Shown: positions 8,302 through 20,035 of the stretch, piece by piece
Position numbering within the stretch: the first letter of the stretch is position 1
Layout of the letters: each line of letters starts with the position of its first letter
Assembly (NCBI GenBank): GCA_001899775.1
Contig: MKWN01000016.1
Location: 167,139 to 231,138 of the forward strand
DNA length: 64,000 bases
From: Thiobacillus sp. 65-29
GTDB taxonomy: Bacteria; Pseudomonadota; Gammaproteobacteria; Burkholderiales; Thiobacillaceae
Direction: 5' to 3'
Notes under the pieces: model-generated
Seen by the model: only the letters and a program-made list of their open reading frames with translations
Databases searched by the model: none
Told to the model about the DNA's origin: nothing
Program-made: the position numbers and the translations under genes

Positions 8302-9642
8302 ATGTCACGTTCCCAGTTCAGTTACACCCGCGACCAACTCGCCGCGCTGGCGCGCATGGTGGTCGAGCAAGCCATGAAGCACGGCGCCAGCGCCGCGGAC
8401 ACCGAGATTTCCGAAGGCATCGGGCAGAACGTGAGCGTGCGCCAGGGCGAAATCGAAACCATCGAATACAACAAGGACAAGGGCGCCGGCGTCACCGTCT
8501 ACCTCGGCCAGCGCCGGGGCCATGCCTCGACTTCGGACCTGTCGGACGCGGCACTGAAAAGCGCGGTCGAAAAAGCCCTGACCATCGCCCGCTACACCGC
8601 CGAAGACGAAGCCGCCGGCCTGCCCGACGCGGACCGTCTGGCGACGCATCCGCCCGACCTCGACCTGCACCACCCCTGGCCGCTTTCCGTCGAGGAGGCC
8701 GCCGAGCGCGCGCAGGCCTGCGAAGCGGCGGCACTCGCCGTCGATCGGCGACTCACCAACTCCGAAGGCGCGAGCGTCAACACCCATGCGTCACACTTCA
8801 TCTATGCCAACAGCCTCGGGTTCTGCGACGGCTACGCCGGTTCACGCCACGGCATCTCGGTGGCGGTCATCGGCGAGGAGAAGGGCGCGATGCAGCGCGA
8901 CTACTGGTACACCAGCGCGCGCAACGCACACGACCTCGAATCACCCGAGCACGTCGGCCGCGTCGCCGGGCAGCGCACGGTGCGGCGCCTGAACGGCAGG
9001 AAGCTCGACACACGCACCTGCCCGGTGATATTCGAGGCGCCGATCGCCACCGGCCTTATCGGCAACTTCGTCGCCGCGGTGTCCGGCGGCAATCTGTACC
9101 GCAAGTCGTCCTTCCTGCTCGACAGCCTCGGCCGGCAGGTGTTCGCCCCGCTGGTGACCATCCGCGAACTGCCCTTCGTCCGGGGCGGGATCGGCAGCGC
9201 GCCCTTCGACAACGAAGGCGTCGCCTGCCTCGAACGCGATGTCGTCAAGGACGGCGTGGTGCAAGGTTACTTTCTCTCGACCTACTCCGCGCGCAAGCTC
9301 GGCATGGCGACGACCGGCAACGCCGGCGGCAGCCACAACCTCGTCGTCACGCCCGGCGAACTGGACCTCGACGGCCTGCTGAAGAAAATGGGCACCGGCC
9401 TCTTGGTCACCGAACTGCTCGGCCAGGGCGCCAACATGGTCACCGGCGATTACTCGCGCGGCGCCGCCGGTTTCTGGGTGGAGAACGGCGCGATCCGGTA
9501 TCCGGTCGAGGAAATCACCATCGCCGGCAACCTGGCGGACATGTTCCAGGGCATCGCCGCGATCGGCCGCGACGTCGAACGCCGCGGCTCCAAGCAGGTC
9601 GGCTCGATTCTCATCGACCACATGACGGTGGCCGGCAACTGA
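8302..9642 (+). CDS. pmbA: Metalloprotease-like PmbA/TldE
   Basis: 446 residues, full length. The TldD/PmbA family segments are clear: GASAADTEISEGIGQNVSVRQ, VYLGQRRGHASTSDL, GGNLYRKSSFLLDSLGR and a C-terminal SRGAAGFWVENG...ITIAGNLADMF. PmbA lacks the HExxH of its partner TldD, with which it forms a peptidase acting in microcin maturation and CcdA turnover (established for E. coli). No tldD is seen in the window. It is followed after one base by the GDSL esterase, suggesting an operon. Confidence 0.95.
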   Translation: MSRSQFSYTRDQLAALARMVVEQAMKHGASAADTEISEGIGQNVSVRQGEIETIEYNKDKGAGVTVYLGQRRGHASTSDLSDAALKSAVEKALTIARYTAEDEAAGLPDADRLATHPPDLDLHHPWPLSVEEAAERAQACEAAALAVDRRLTNSEGASVNTHASHFIYANSLGFCDGYAGSRHGISVAVIGEEKGAMQRDYWYTSARNAHDLESPEHVGRVAGQRTVRRLNGRKLDTRTCPVIFEAPIATGLIGNFVAAVSGGNLYRKSSFLLDSLGRQVFAPLVTIRELPFVRGGIGSAPFDNEGVACLERDVVKDGVVQGYFLSTYSARKLGMATTGNAGGSHNLVVTPGELDLDGLLKKMGTGLLVTELLGQGANMVTGDYSRGAAGFWVENGAIRYPVEEITIAGNLADMFQGIAAIGRDVERRGSKQVGSILIDHMTVAGN

Positions 9643-9643
9643 G

Positions 9644-10255
9644 ATGGTGGCACTGCAACGTTTTATCGTTGCACTGGCTGCCTTCGCTCTCCTTGTCGCG
9701 TGCGACCACGCACCGACGCTGCCAAAGCTCGGGCCGCAGGATATCATCGTCGCGTTTGGCGACAGTCTCACCCACGGCACCGGCGCGAGCCCGGACACCG
9801 CGTATCCGGCGGTGCTCGCCGCACTGACCGCGCGCACGGTGATCAACGCCGGTGTGCCCGGCGACACCACGGCCTCGGCACTCGAACGCCTGCCCGGGGT
9901 GCTGGAGGAACACCGCCCGCGCCTGGTGCTGCTATGTCTGGGTGGCAACGACATGTTGCGCCAGCAGCCCGCCACCGCCACCGAGAACAACCTGCGCCTG
10001 CTCGTCCGCACCATCCGCGCGAGCGGCGCCGAGGCGGTGCTGATCGCGGTACCTGCGCCCAGGCTCTTCGGTGGCGCACCCGATTTCTACGCGCGTATCG
10101 CCGACGAGCTGCACCTGCCGCTGGAAGCCGACGCGTTCAACGACGTACTGAAGAACAACCGCCTCAAGGCCGACCCCATCCACGCCAACGCCGCCGGCTA
10201 CCGTGTCGTCGCCGAGCGGCTGGCGGAACTGCTGCGCGAGAGCGGCGCGCTGTGA
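9644..10255 (+). CDS. GDSL/SGNH-family esterase, probable lipoprotein (TesA-like)
   Basis: 203 residues. It carries all four SGNH blocks: FGDSLTHG (nucleophile Ser), NAGVPGDTT (Gly), LGGND (Asn) and DPIHANAAGY (Asp/His pair). These match arylesterase/thioesterase I (TesA) proteins. The N-terminal FALLVAC reads as a lipobox, so the mature enzyme may be lipid-anchored rather than freely periplasmic like E. coli TesA. The start ATG lies one base after the pmbA stop. A large inverted repeat follows the gene. Confidence 0.9.
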   Translation: MVALQRFIVALAAFALLVACDHAPTLPKLGPQDIIVAFGDSLTHGTGASPDTAYPAVLAALTARTVINAGVPGDTTASALERLPGVLEEHRPRLVLLCLGGNDMLRQQPATATENNLRLLVRTIRASGAEAVLIAVPAPRLFGGAPDFYARIADELHLPLEADAFNDVLKNNRLKADPIHANAAGYRVVAERLAELLRESGAL

Positions 10256-10272
10256 AACCCAAAAGATTTTTG

Positions 10273-10345
10273 TCCACGAAGGACGCGAAGGAACGCGAAG
10301 AAATTCTTGCCGGTTTTCCTTCGCGTCTCTTCGCGTCCTTCGCGG
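10273..10345. repeat. Inverted repeat of the cgcgaagga family
   Basis: Two arms of about 30 bp (10273-10302 and 10314-10345) are near-perfect reverse complements built from tandem cgcgaagga/acgcgaag units. They would form a long hairpin directly before the ribosome site of dctQ. A related 18-bp palindrome lies at 7520 and a fragment at about 32363-32385. It is probably a dispersed palindromic element and may separate the esterase and TRAP transcripts. Confidence 0.75.
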
Positions 10346-10361
10346 ATCAAAGGGGTTTGTC

Positions 10362-10901
10362 GTGAACGCCCTGCTCGCTTTTTCCCGCGCCATCGACGCC
10401 CTCACCGAGCGCATCGGCCGCGCCGTCATCTGGCTGGTGCTGGTCGCCACGCTGATTTCCGCCGGCAATGCGCTGGCGCGTTACACGCTGGGCGAAAGCT
10501 CGAACGCCTGGCTGGAAATCCAGTGGTATCTGTTCGGCGCGATGTTCCTGCTGGCGGCCGGCTACACGCTGAAGCACAACGGCCACGTGCGCATCGACAT
10601 CTTCTACAACCGGTTCGGCCCACGCGGTCAGGCGTGGATCGACCTGGCCGGCGGCCTGCTGTTCCTGCTGCCGATGGCGATCCTGCTGACGTGGTTGTCG
10701 TGGCCGATGTTCCATGAAGCCTGGGCCACGCACGAACTGTCTCCGGACGCCGGCGGGTTGGTGCGCTGGCCGGTGAAGCTGCTGCTGCCGGCCGGCTTCG
10801 CGCTGCTCGCCTTGCAGGGTGTGGCGGAAATCATCAAGCGCATCGGTGTGCTGACGGGACACCTGACGCTGCCCTGCGAAGCACCGGAAGAAACGGTGTG
10901 A
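10362..10901 (+). CDS. TRAP transporter small permease DctQ
   Basis: 179 residues with four membrane helices (about residues 17-38, 53-69, 92-113 and 133-155). The DctQ pattern is present: NALARYTLGESSNAWLEIQWYLFGAMFLLAAGY, then HVRIDIFY. The GTG start at 10362 is chosen because AGGGG lies 7-11 bases before it; the frame upstream is repeat DNA. DctQ pairs with DctM to form the sodium-driven permease. No binding protein is adjacent; the nearest, a TRAP DctP-type protein, is at 28.2-29.2 kb. Confidence 0.92.
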   Translation: MNALLAFSRAIDALTERIGRAVIWLVLVATLISAGNALARYTLGESSNAWLEIQWYLFGAMFLLAAGYTLKHNGHVRIDIFYNRFGPRGQAWIDLAGGLLFLLPMAILLTWLSWPMFHEAWATHELSPDAGGLVRWPVKLLLPAGFALLALQGVAEIIKRIGVLTGHLTLPCEAPEETV

Positions 10902-12292
10902 TGGAAAACCTTGCGCCGCTGATGTTCCTCGGCCTGGTGGTGTTCCTGCTGCTGGGTTATCCGGTGGCGTTCGCGCTCGCCGCCAACGGGTTGCTGTTCG
11001 CCGGCATCGGTATCGCCGCGGGCCTGTTCGACGTGTCGCTGCTGCACGCCCTCCCGGAGCGCGTCTACGGCATCGTCGCCAATCCCACACTGCTGGCGAT
11101 TCCGTTCTTCGCCTTCATGGGCCTCATTCTCGAGCGCTCGGGCATGGCCGAGGATCTGCTCGACACCATCGGTCAGCTGTTCGGTTCGCTGCGCGGCGGT
11201 CTGGCGTATGCGGTGGTGCTGGTCGGTGGCCTGCTTGCCGCCACCACCGGCGTCGTCGCTGCCACAGTGATCGCGATGGGGCTGATTTCGTTACCGGTGA
11301 TGCTGCGCCACGGTTATGACCGGCGCCTTGCCGCCGGCGTCATCGCCGCCTCCGGCACGCTGGCGCAGATCGTGCCGCCCTCGCTGGTGCTGATCGTGCT
11401 GGCCGACCAGTTGGGCGCCTCGGTCGGCGACATGTATCAGGGCGCGCTCGTCCCCGGCCTCGGCCTGGTCGTCCTGTATCTCGCCTTCGTGTTTCTCGTC
11501 ACCCTGATACGGCCGGAAGCCGCGCCGGCGCTGCCGGTTTCCGCGCGCACCCTGCACGGGCCGGCGCTGCTGCGCCGCGTGTTCACTACCCTGCTGCCGC
11601 CCCTGGTGCTGATCTTCCTCGTGCTCGGCACGATCTTCCTCGGCGTCGCCACCCCCACCGAGGGCGGCGCGATGGGCGCGGCCGGCGCGCTGCTGCTGGC
11701 CTGGGCACGCGGGCGGTTCACCCGCCTGCAACTCACGCAGGCGACGGACAGCACGACAAGGCTCACCACCTTCGTCATCTTCATCCTCATCGGCTCGACC
11801 ATCTTCACCCTGGTGTTCCGCGGTCTGGATGGCGACACTTGGGTGGAACACCTGTTCGCGCAATTGCCCGGCGGCGTGCTCGGCTTCCTTGTCGCGGTCA
11901 ACCTGATGGTGTTCGTGCTCGCCTTCTTTCTCGATTTTTTCGAGATCGCCTTCATCGTCGTACCGCTGGTCGCACCCATTGCTGCGAAACTGGGCATCGA
12001 TCCCATCTGGTTCGGCGTAATGCTCGCGGTCAACATGCAGACGGCGTTCATGCATCCGCCCTTCGGCTTCGCACTGTTCTATCTCAAGAGCGTGGCGCCG
12101 AAGACCATCCGCACCGGGGACATCTACTGGGGCGCGATTCCCTTTCTCGTCATCCAGTTGCTGATGGTGGCGGTGGTGCTCGCCGTCCCGCAGGTGGTGC
12201 TGCACGATGCTCCGGCGAGCGCCAGCAGCGTCAGCGAAGTCCCGCTCGACGTCGATCCCGACGCCAATTTCCTGCCGCGCGAGTGGCGCTGA
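10901..12292 (+). CDS. TRAP transporter large permease DctM
   Basis: 463 residues and strongly hydrophobic throughout, with the DctM features LLGYPVAFALAANGLLFAGIG, IPFFAFMGLILERSGMAEDLL, TGVVAATVIAMGLISLPVM and TPTEGGAMGAAGAL. It forms the transport channel of a tripartite ATP-independent periplasmic system. Subclass motifs and the absence of a fused P domain resemble the permeases for mannitol/chloroaromatic or 2-oxo acids; the substrate is inferred only. The ATG overlaps the dctQ stop by one base (TGATG), so the two are translationally coupled. Confidence 0.94.
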   Translation: MENLAPLMFLGLVVFLLLGYPVAFALAANGLLFAGIGIAAGLFDVSLLHALPERVYGIVANPTLLAIPFFAFMGLILERSGMAEDLLDTIGQLFGSLRGGLAYAVVLVGGLLAATTGVVAATVIAMGLISLPVMLRHGYDRRLAAGVIAASGTLAQIVPPSLVLIVLADQLGASVGDMYQGALVPGLGLVVLYLAFVFLVTLIRPEAAPALPVSARTLHGPALLRRVFTTLLPPLVLIFLVLGTIFLGVATPTEGGAMGAAGALLLAWARGRFTRLQLTQATDSTTRLTTFVIFILIGSTIFTLVFRGLDGDTWVEHLFAQLPGGVLGFLVAVNLMVFVLAFFLDFFEIAFIVVPLVAPIAAKLGIDPIWFGVMLAVNMQTAFMHPPFGFALFYLKSVAPKTIRTGDIYWGAIPFLVIQLLMVAVVLAVPQVVLHDAPASASSVSEVPLDVDPDANFLPREWR

Positions 12293-12352
12293 CGCCCGCC
12301 TCGCGAAACGTGCGAAAATCGCGCTTCTTTCAGCGAATCAGGACATGAACCC

Positions 12353-12679
12353 ATGAGCGGACTCATCATCGAAGACCTCGTCGTCGGCAACGGCGACACC
12401 GCCACCGCCGGCCAGTACGTGAGCGTGCACTACACCGGCTGGCTCACCAGCGGCGCCCAGTTCGACTCCAGCGTGGACCGCGGCGAACCCTTCGAATTCC
12501 GCCTCGGCGCGGGCCAGGTCATTCCCGGCTGGGACCAGGGCGTGGCCGGCATGCAGACCGGCGGCAAGCGCAAGCTCACCATCCCGCCGGAACTGGCCTA
12601 CGGCGCGCGCGGCGCCGGCGGCGTGATCCCGCCGAACGCGACGCTGGTGTTCGAAGTGGAACTGCTGCGCGTCGGTTGA
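12353..12679 (+). CDS. FKBP-type peptidyl-prolyl cis-trans isomerase
   Basis: 108 residues, a single minimal FKBP domain without signal peptide, so cytoplasmic. Signature residues are visible: [71 protein letters not shown]. It catalyses proline isomerisation in folding proteins. Its stop lies 4 bases from the end of the convergent EAL gene. It may be its own transcription unit. Confidence 0.95.
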   Translation: MSGLIIEDLVVGNGDTATAGQYVSVHYTGWLTSGAQFDSSVDRGEPFEFRLGAGQVIPGWDQGVAGMQTGGKRKLTIPPELAYGARGAGGVIPPNATLVFEVELLRVG

Positions 12680-12683
12680 CTAC

Positions 12684-15600
12684 TCAGCGCAGCAGATCAT
12701 CGATGTGCAAGGGTTTGCCAGTCAGCCAGCCCTGCACGTAGTTGACGCCAATGGTCTTCAGCAGGGCGAAGGTTTCCTCGTTCTCCACCGATTCGGCGAC
12801 GGTCTGGATGCCGAGGAAGCGGCTGGTCTCGTGCATCGATGACACCAGCGCGACGTCGACTTCGTTACGCTGCATGTCGCGCACGAACGAGCCGTCGATC
12901 TTCAGGTAGTCGACCTTGAGGTTTTTCAGGTAGGTGAAGGACGAGAAACCGACGCCGAAATCGTCGAGCGAGAAACGGCAGCCATAACGGCGGAATTTCT
13001 TGATGAAGTGTTCGGCATTGGCGAAACTGTCGATCGCCGCGCTCTCGGTGACCTCGAAGATCAGCTTGTCGCAGGGGATGTCGCCGCGCCCCAGTTCCTC
13101 CTCCATGAAGCCGAGGAAGGTCTTGCTGTTGACCGACTGGCCGGAGAGGTTGATCGAGAACGCGCCGATTTTTTCGAACGCCTGCGGGTTGGCGCGAATC
13201 CAGCCGAATGCTTCGCGCACCACCCACTGGTCGAGTTCGCTGATCCGCTTCAGCCGTTCGACCGCGGCGACGAAGTCGCCGATCGGCAGCGGTTCCGCCG
13301 GATCGTCCCGGGCGCCGAGGAGGATTTCGTAGTGCACCGGCTGGCGTGATTCATCCGCCAGCGCGACGATGGGCTGGGCGCGCAGATGCAGGCGCCCGCC
13401 GGCGAGGATGCCGTTGAAGCGGCCCGCCCAGTACGCCAGCCCCGCATGCCCATGGCGGTCGCTGTCCTCGTCACGATAGAACACGATCTGGTTGCGCCCC
13501 TCGTGCTTGGCGGTGAGACAGGCCGTGTCCGCCCTGTTGTAGAGGCTCTCCGGCTCGACATAGGCGCTCGCCCAGGCCAGTCCGGCGTTGGCGGTAAGGC
13601 TGTAGCTTTGGCCTTCCCAGTCGAAGCTGAACTGGTTGATGCGGGTGATGAAGGCCTCGGCGTGTTCCGCGGCGCAGTCCTCGTTCTCACAGGCACGCAG
13701 AAAGGCGAAGGTGCGATCGCCCGTGCGCGCGATGAGCCCACCGTCGCGGCACTTCTGGCTGAGGTGCTGCGCGAGCGCCTGCAGCAGCTGCGAATAGCCG
13801 ACCGTCCCCAGGCGCACCTGCACCATGCGCAGATCCTCGACGTCGATCACGCCCATGACGCAGCCCGCGGTGTCGCCCCCCACGTTGAGCCAGGCACGCT
13901 TCACCCGCCGCATGAATTCCGGCGTGCGCATAAGCCCGGTCTCGGGATCACTGGTCGCCTGTTTCACCAGGTTGCGGTGCATGTGCTCGATCATCGAACT
14001 GAACGAGCGGTCCATCAGCGGCAGATCGAGATTGTCCGTGCGTACCGCCTCGCCCGACTTCAGGAGATCGAGGAATTCCTGCTGCTTGAGTTCGAGCTTG
14101 CGCACGCCACGGTAATTGGAGAACACGTACAGGGGGGGATCGTCGCCGATCCAGATCAGGTTCATCGGCAGCGGCGCGCGTGCGAAGCTGAGCCAGTCGC
14201 CGACCCGGAACTGATCGACGAGGGCGGCATCGCGTTCGTCCAAAGCCGCCTCGGCCGCGTGCGTGCGGGACGCAACCTTCACCCCCGAAAGCAGCCTGAA
14301 GCTGCCCTTGCCGGGCTCGAACAGGGCATCCGCCAGACGCTCCATGATGCGTTCCTGCTGGTCCTTGCCGGCACTCACCAGCGACAGACACGCATCGACG
14401 TAGGTCAGCAGGCGCTGCATCTCGCTGAATTGCGGCCGCGCCGTCTGCTGCGGATCGAGCCAGGCAAGCAGGCGATCGACCGCGTCCCAGGCCTCGGTTT
14501 CCTGCGGACTGCCCGTGCCATGACGCAGGATCACCCGGATCAGGTAGTTGCGCCAGCCCGGATTGAAGAATTCCAGCACCACGTCCGGCACCTCGCGGCC
14601 CTCGATACGTCGCTGGATCCCCTCGCTGATCGCGCGGTTCGCCTGGCCCATCTTCTGCCAGCCTTCGAGGCCCGCCTGCAGGCGCGCGATGCGGATGTTG
14701 CGCGCGCGCAGAAGCGGCTGCAGCACCTTCTCGAGCTGGGTGCGCGCCTCATCGTAGATGCCCGGGTTGCGGTCCGCCTCGTTGCGGATGCGTTCGGTCC
14801 AGCGCTGCACCGCCTGCAACAGCTTCTTGTCGTTGATGCGGCCGTCGTCGGTGGACGCCAGCGCGATGCGGTCGACCACGTTGACCACGCGGTGCGCGGG
14901 ATGCTTCACGGAATCGAGATAGCCGGCATCGAGCATCGCCAGCTTGACCAGCGGCTCTTCCAGTTCGCGCAGCGTCTGCTTGACACTGCCGGGCAGGGCG
15001 CGGTCACCCTCGATGGTTTCCGCCAGCGCGCCGAACACGTCCGCCGCATTTTGTGCCGTCGGCGCCTGTGCCGGCGCAATGCGGCCGCTGCCGACGAGCT
15101 CGCCCAGCACGCGCTGCGACGTGCCGGCAATCCGTTGCACCGAGCCGCCCACCGGCATGGCTGCGGCCACGGCAGAAGCGGCGGCAGGAATCGCTGGCGC
15201 CCCGGCAACGGACGCGGCCGGCCCGGCCGGGGCGCCAGCGGGCGGAGCGGCAGGCGCCGCCACCACGGTCCCGCGCGACTGGGTGCGGCGGAACAGATTC
15301 ATCAGCGCCCCTGCGATACCGCCAGGCGTCGGCGCTGCCACTCCGGGTGCTGCGGTGGCGGCGCCAGATGGGGGCGCGTCGGGCGCCGGCTGCGGCCGGT
15401 CCTCGACGGGCTCGCCGCCGACGAACATCACCGAATCCGGGTTCAGGTCGTCGGCCATCGCCTGCGTATCCGGCCACGGGTTCGCCGCAGCGCCGGTCTG
15501 CTGCGTCGAGGGGGCTTCAGGCAGGATGTCGCCCAGTTGCCGGTACAGCTCTTCCAGTGGCGCCTGCAGCGCCTCGCGCAGGGCGCCGTACAGCGCCTTG

Positions 15601-16484
15601 CGCACGCCCGGCGTCAGGTCCAGCGTGCTGAACTCCGCGTGGGCCGCGCGCAGGAGCATCGCCGGGCCGAAGGGGTTACTCTCGCGGTCGAGCGCGCGGC
15701 CATGGAGTTTTTCGATGCGGGGTGCGAGATCCGCCAGTTCGTTGGCGAAATGATCCTCGAGCTTGTTGATCTCCGCCGTCAGGTTGAGCCAGTCCTCGAA
15801 CTCGTCGGTCTGCACGATGGACAGGCTCTTGCTGTCCCTGGACGTCTCCGACGGCCGGGACTTGCCCAGGCCGTCGAAACCCTCCAGCGCGCGCCTCGGC
15901 CAGTTCGTGCGCGCGGCCGCCTCGTGCACGCGAATCTGGTCGGCGGCGGCCAGGATCGCGTTGCGTTCGGCGAAGTTGTCGGCCTTGCCCGCGGCACGTT
16001 CCAGGCGCATCTCGATACTGGCGTAAAGCCCTTGCAGCGCTGCCTCCACCGCCTGCGTCAGCAGTACCCGGCACGTTTCCAGCATCTGGCGGCTGTCGGC
16101 GCCCTGGTAGCGCCGTCCCAGCATGCGCTGGGTGCGCATCGCCGTCGCAATACGGTTGAGTGCGCGGGTCGCATCCAGCGGCGTACCGATGAAGGCGACC
16201 CCGATACCGTCCGCGCCCTGACGCGCCAGGCGCGCCTTCACACTGAACGCCTGCGCGCCATGCGAAGCGGGCGGCGTGAAGTTCACCTCGACGTCATCAC
16301 CGCTGCGCATTTCGCTCACGGCCGCGACATCGTCCAGCCGCAGGAACATGCCACCCAGGCAAAAATTGCGAATCTCGCAGGCGAGTTCCTGACCGCCCGC
16401 GGTCTTCAGGCTGGCGGCCTGCACCACCTCGAAACGCTTCTGCGTGCGGCGCTCGCGAGACTGCGTCAGGCTTTCAGCCGCCAT
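12684..16484 (-). CDS. Large PilZ-DUF1631-GGDEF-EAL cyclic-di-GMP protein
   Basis: 1266 residues. It begins with a PilZ-like segment (about 14-115, RRTQKRFEVVQAASLKT... RNFCLGGMFL), followed by a long DUF1631 helical region (about 130-800) broken by a low-complexity Ala/Pro/Gly linker (about 370-440). A GGDEF-like domain follows (about 840-1000) whose signature is degenerate (ARTGDRTFAF, near 922), so no cyclase activity is expected. The C-terminal EAL domain (about 1015-1260) keeps the metal and catalytic positions: YEILLG, INLSGQS, EVTES, LDDFG, YLKID, AESVE. Predicted: a c-di-GMP phosphodiesterase with c-di-GMP sensing by PilZ. Soluble. Confidence 0.9.
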   Translation of the reverse strand: MAAESLTQSRERRTQKRFEVVQAASLKTAGGQELACEIRNFCLGGMFLRLDDVAAVSEMRSGDDVEVNFTPPASHGAQAFSVKARLARQGADGIGVAFIGTPLDATRALNRIATAMRTQRMLGRRYQGADSRQMLETCRVLLTQAVEAALQGLYASIEMRLERAAGKADNFAERNAILAAADQIRVHEAAARTNWPRRALEGFDGLGKSRPSETSRDSKSLSIVQTDEFEDWLNLTAEINKLEDHFANELADLAPRIEKLHGRALDRESNPFGPAMLLRAAHAEFSTLDLTPGVRKALYGALREALQAPLEELYRQLGDILPEAPSTQQTGAAANPWPDTQAMADDLNPDSVMFVGGEPVEDRPQPAPDAPPSGAATAAPGVAAPTPGGIAGALMNLFRRTQSRGTVVAAPAAPPAGAPAGPAASVAGAPAIPAAASAVAAAMPVGGSVQRIAGTSQRVLGELVGSGRIAPAQAPTAQNAADVFGALAETIEGDRALPGSVKQTLRELEEPLVKLAMLDAGYLDSVKHPAHRVVNVVDRIALASTDDGRINDKKLLQAVQRWTERIRNEADRNPGIYDEARTQLEKVLQPLLRARNIRIARLQAGLEGWQKMGQANRAISEGIQRRIEGREVPDVVLEFFNPGWRNYLIRVILRHGTGSPQETEAWDAVDRLLAWLDPQQTARPQFSEMQRLLTYVDACLSLVSAGKDQQERIMERLADALFEPGKGSFRLLSGVKVASRTHAAEAALDERDAALVDQFRVGDWLSFARAPLPMNLIWIGDDPPLYVFSNYRGVRKLELKQQEFLDLLKSGEAVRTDNLDLPLMDRSFSSMIEHMHRNLVKQATSDPETGLMRTPEFMRRVKRAWLNVGGDTAGCVMGVIDVEDLRMVQVRLGTVGYSQLLQALAQHLSQKCRDGGLIARTGDRTFAFLRACENEDCAAEHAEAFITRINQFSFDWEGQSYSLTANAGLAWASAYVEPESLYNRADTACLTAKHEGRNQIVFYRDEDSDRHGHAGLAYWAGRFNGILAGGRLHLRAQPIVALADESRQPVHYEILLGARDDPAEPLPIGDFVAAVERLKRISELDQWVVREAFGWIRANPQAFEKIGAFSINLSGQSVNSKTFLGFMEEELGRGDIPCDKLIFEVTESAAIDSFANAEHFIKKFRRYGCRFSLDDFGVGFSSFTYLKNLKVDYLKIDGSFVRDMQRNEVDVALVSSMHETSRFLGIQTVAESVENEETFALLKTIGVNYVQGWLTGKPLHIDDLLR

Positions 16485-16844
16485 CGATATCCACCCATCC
16501 CTGTTCTCACGATCACAAAGCGTCGTCCCGGCATGTCACAGAAACGCCCGCCGTGCCCGGCAAGCGTTCTGACACAAGGGGATTGCGTGTCCGCACGGAA
16601 CCGTCCCGCCCAGCACGGGTGGTGCTGGCGAAGCGCCGGTCCCATCCGGTCTCCATTTGCAGTAACGGCTACAAGGCAGCGTTAATTTAGCCCGTCGAGC
16701 AGGGGACGGCACTGGCTCGCCGAGCGCCGGCGTGGCGCCGCGCGATGCAACGGCTGTTGGCTCGTCGCGCCGCGTCACGCCTCGCAACGGCAGAATAAAT
16801 CAGTGACTCGATGGCGGATTCCCCGGCAAGGGTAAAATTGTGTA
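16485..16844. other. Divergent intergenic region, 360 bases
   Basis: This separates the heads of the c-di-GMP gene (minus strand) and ygiQ (plus strand), so it must hold both promoters. Near ygiQ, TAAAATTG at about 16832 is a weak -10 candidate close to the ATG. I see no RNA gene, no strong palindrome and no convincing reading frame here; the short frames on both strands are arginine/alanine-rich shadow. Confidence 0.5.
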
Positions 16845-19081
<2,237 letters not shown>

Positions 19082-19085
<4 letters not shown>

Positions 19086-19153
19086 GAGGGCGCGCTCGCC
19101 CCCCTCATGCCGTTGCAGGCATCAACCCATCGGGGCGAGGGCGCCCCTCCTAC
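19082..19153. repeat. Inverted repeat at the ygiQ stop codon
   Basis: Arms gtaggagggcgcgctcgcc (19082-19100) and ggcgagggcgcccctcctac (19134-19153) are near reverse complements around a 33-base loop. The first bases contain the TAG stop of ygiQ. A related half (gcggcgagggcgccgctcctac) recurs near 35348. It may fold after transcription and protect or end the ygiQ message. Confidence 0.7.
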
Positions 19154-19168
19154 AACGACGCATCCGCA

Positions 19169-19483
19169 ATGACCACCCCCAGCGACCTCCTCCGCACCAG
19201 GCTCAACCTCGAAACCGCGCGCATCGCCTGGGCCGAGTTGCAGCGTCCCTTCGCGCGCGGCGTGGTCGTCAAGGTTGCACCCGGCATGGACCTGGTCGAC
19301 GCGGCCGTCCATGTTGCCGCGAACAGCGCCGAAGTCATACAGGAATGGCTCGCCGACGGCCGCATCGCCCGCGCGGAACTCGCTGACGCCGAGGACTGGC
19401 ACGCGCGCCAGCCGACCTTCTGGGCGGTGGTGGTCGCGCCGTGGGTATTGATCCAGGAGACGACGCCCGAACCGGGCGCCTGA
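19169..19483 (+). CDS. DUF2288 family protein
   Basis: 104 residues. It matches the DUF2288 pattern: [20 protein letters not shown] near the start, [12 protein letters not shown], and a C-terminal [13 protein letters not shown]. No signal or membrane helix. Function unknown. The ATG at 19169 follows the inverted repeat that ends ygiQ; no strong ribosome site is seen. It ends 7 bases from the convergent DUF302 gene. Confidence 0.85.
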   Translation: MTTPSDLLRTRLNLETARIAWAELQRPFARGVVVKVAPGMDLVDAAVHVAANSAEVIQEWLADGRIARAELADAEDWHARQPTFWAVVVAPWVLIQETTPEPGA

Positions 19484-19490
19484 ACGCCGC

Positions 19491-19886
19491 TCAGGCGGTG
19501 AGACTGTCCTTCACCCGCAGCAGCCGCGCGCGCGCCTCGGCGGCGACGCCATGCACCCCGGCGTTGGATTCCAGCTTGACCATGACGTTCGGGTCGAGGA
19601 AAGCCACCGTTACCTTGCCGTCGGCTTCCTCGCGCACCACCACGTTGCACGGCAGCAGCATGCCGACGTCCGGCGCCGCACTGATCGCCTGGTTCGCCAG
19701 CGGCGGATTGCACGCGCCAAGGATGCGGTAGGGGCGCATGTCGACGTCGATCTTGGCCTTCAGGGTCGCTTTCACGTCAATGTCGGTGAGTACGCCGAAA
19801 CCTTCGGTCTTCAGCGCGGCGACGACCTTCTCGACCGCAACGTCGAAGGGGCCGTTGATCCGGGTGTCGAATCCGTATTCACTCAT
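19491..19886 (-). CDS. DUF302 domain protein
   Basis: 131 residues: [24 protein letters not shown] followed by [26 protein letters not shown] and VAFLDPNVM. These are the DUF302 hallmarks, including the conserved Cys-Asn-Pro and LPCN positions. The family is often found near sulfur and redox genes; its role is unknown. There is no signal peptide. GGAG lies 8 bases before the ATG at 19886. Confidence 0.9.
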   Translation of the reverse strand: MSEYGFDTRINGPFDVAVEKVVAALKTEGFGVLTDIDVKATLKAKIDVDMRPYRILGACNPPLANQAISAAPDVGMLLPCNVVVREEADGKVTVAFLDPNVMVKLESNAGVHGVAAEARARLLRVKDSLTA

Positions 19887-20035
19887 GGCTTTGCTCCAGT
19901 TCGGGAAATAGAAATGAATCCCATTCTACCCGTTCCACCCGGGAAGGCCGCCCTGGGCCGGATAGGGTGATGGTTCCACCGGCCGACCCTCAGGGCTTGG
20001 CGCCGTTCCTGCATGAGGCGTGTTGTTGCGAAGGG

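Noticed and set aside
13386..16685. 1099-codon open frame on the plus strand
   Set aside because: Exact antisense shadow of the PilZ-EAL gene; high G+C keeps the opposite frame open; no motif.
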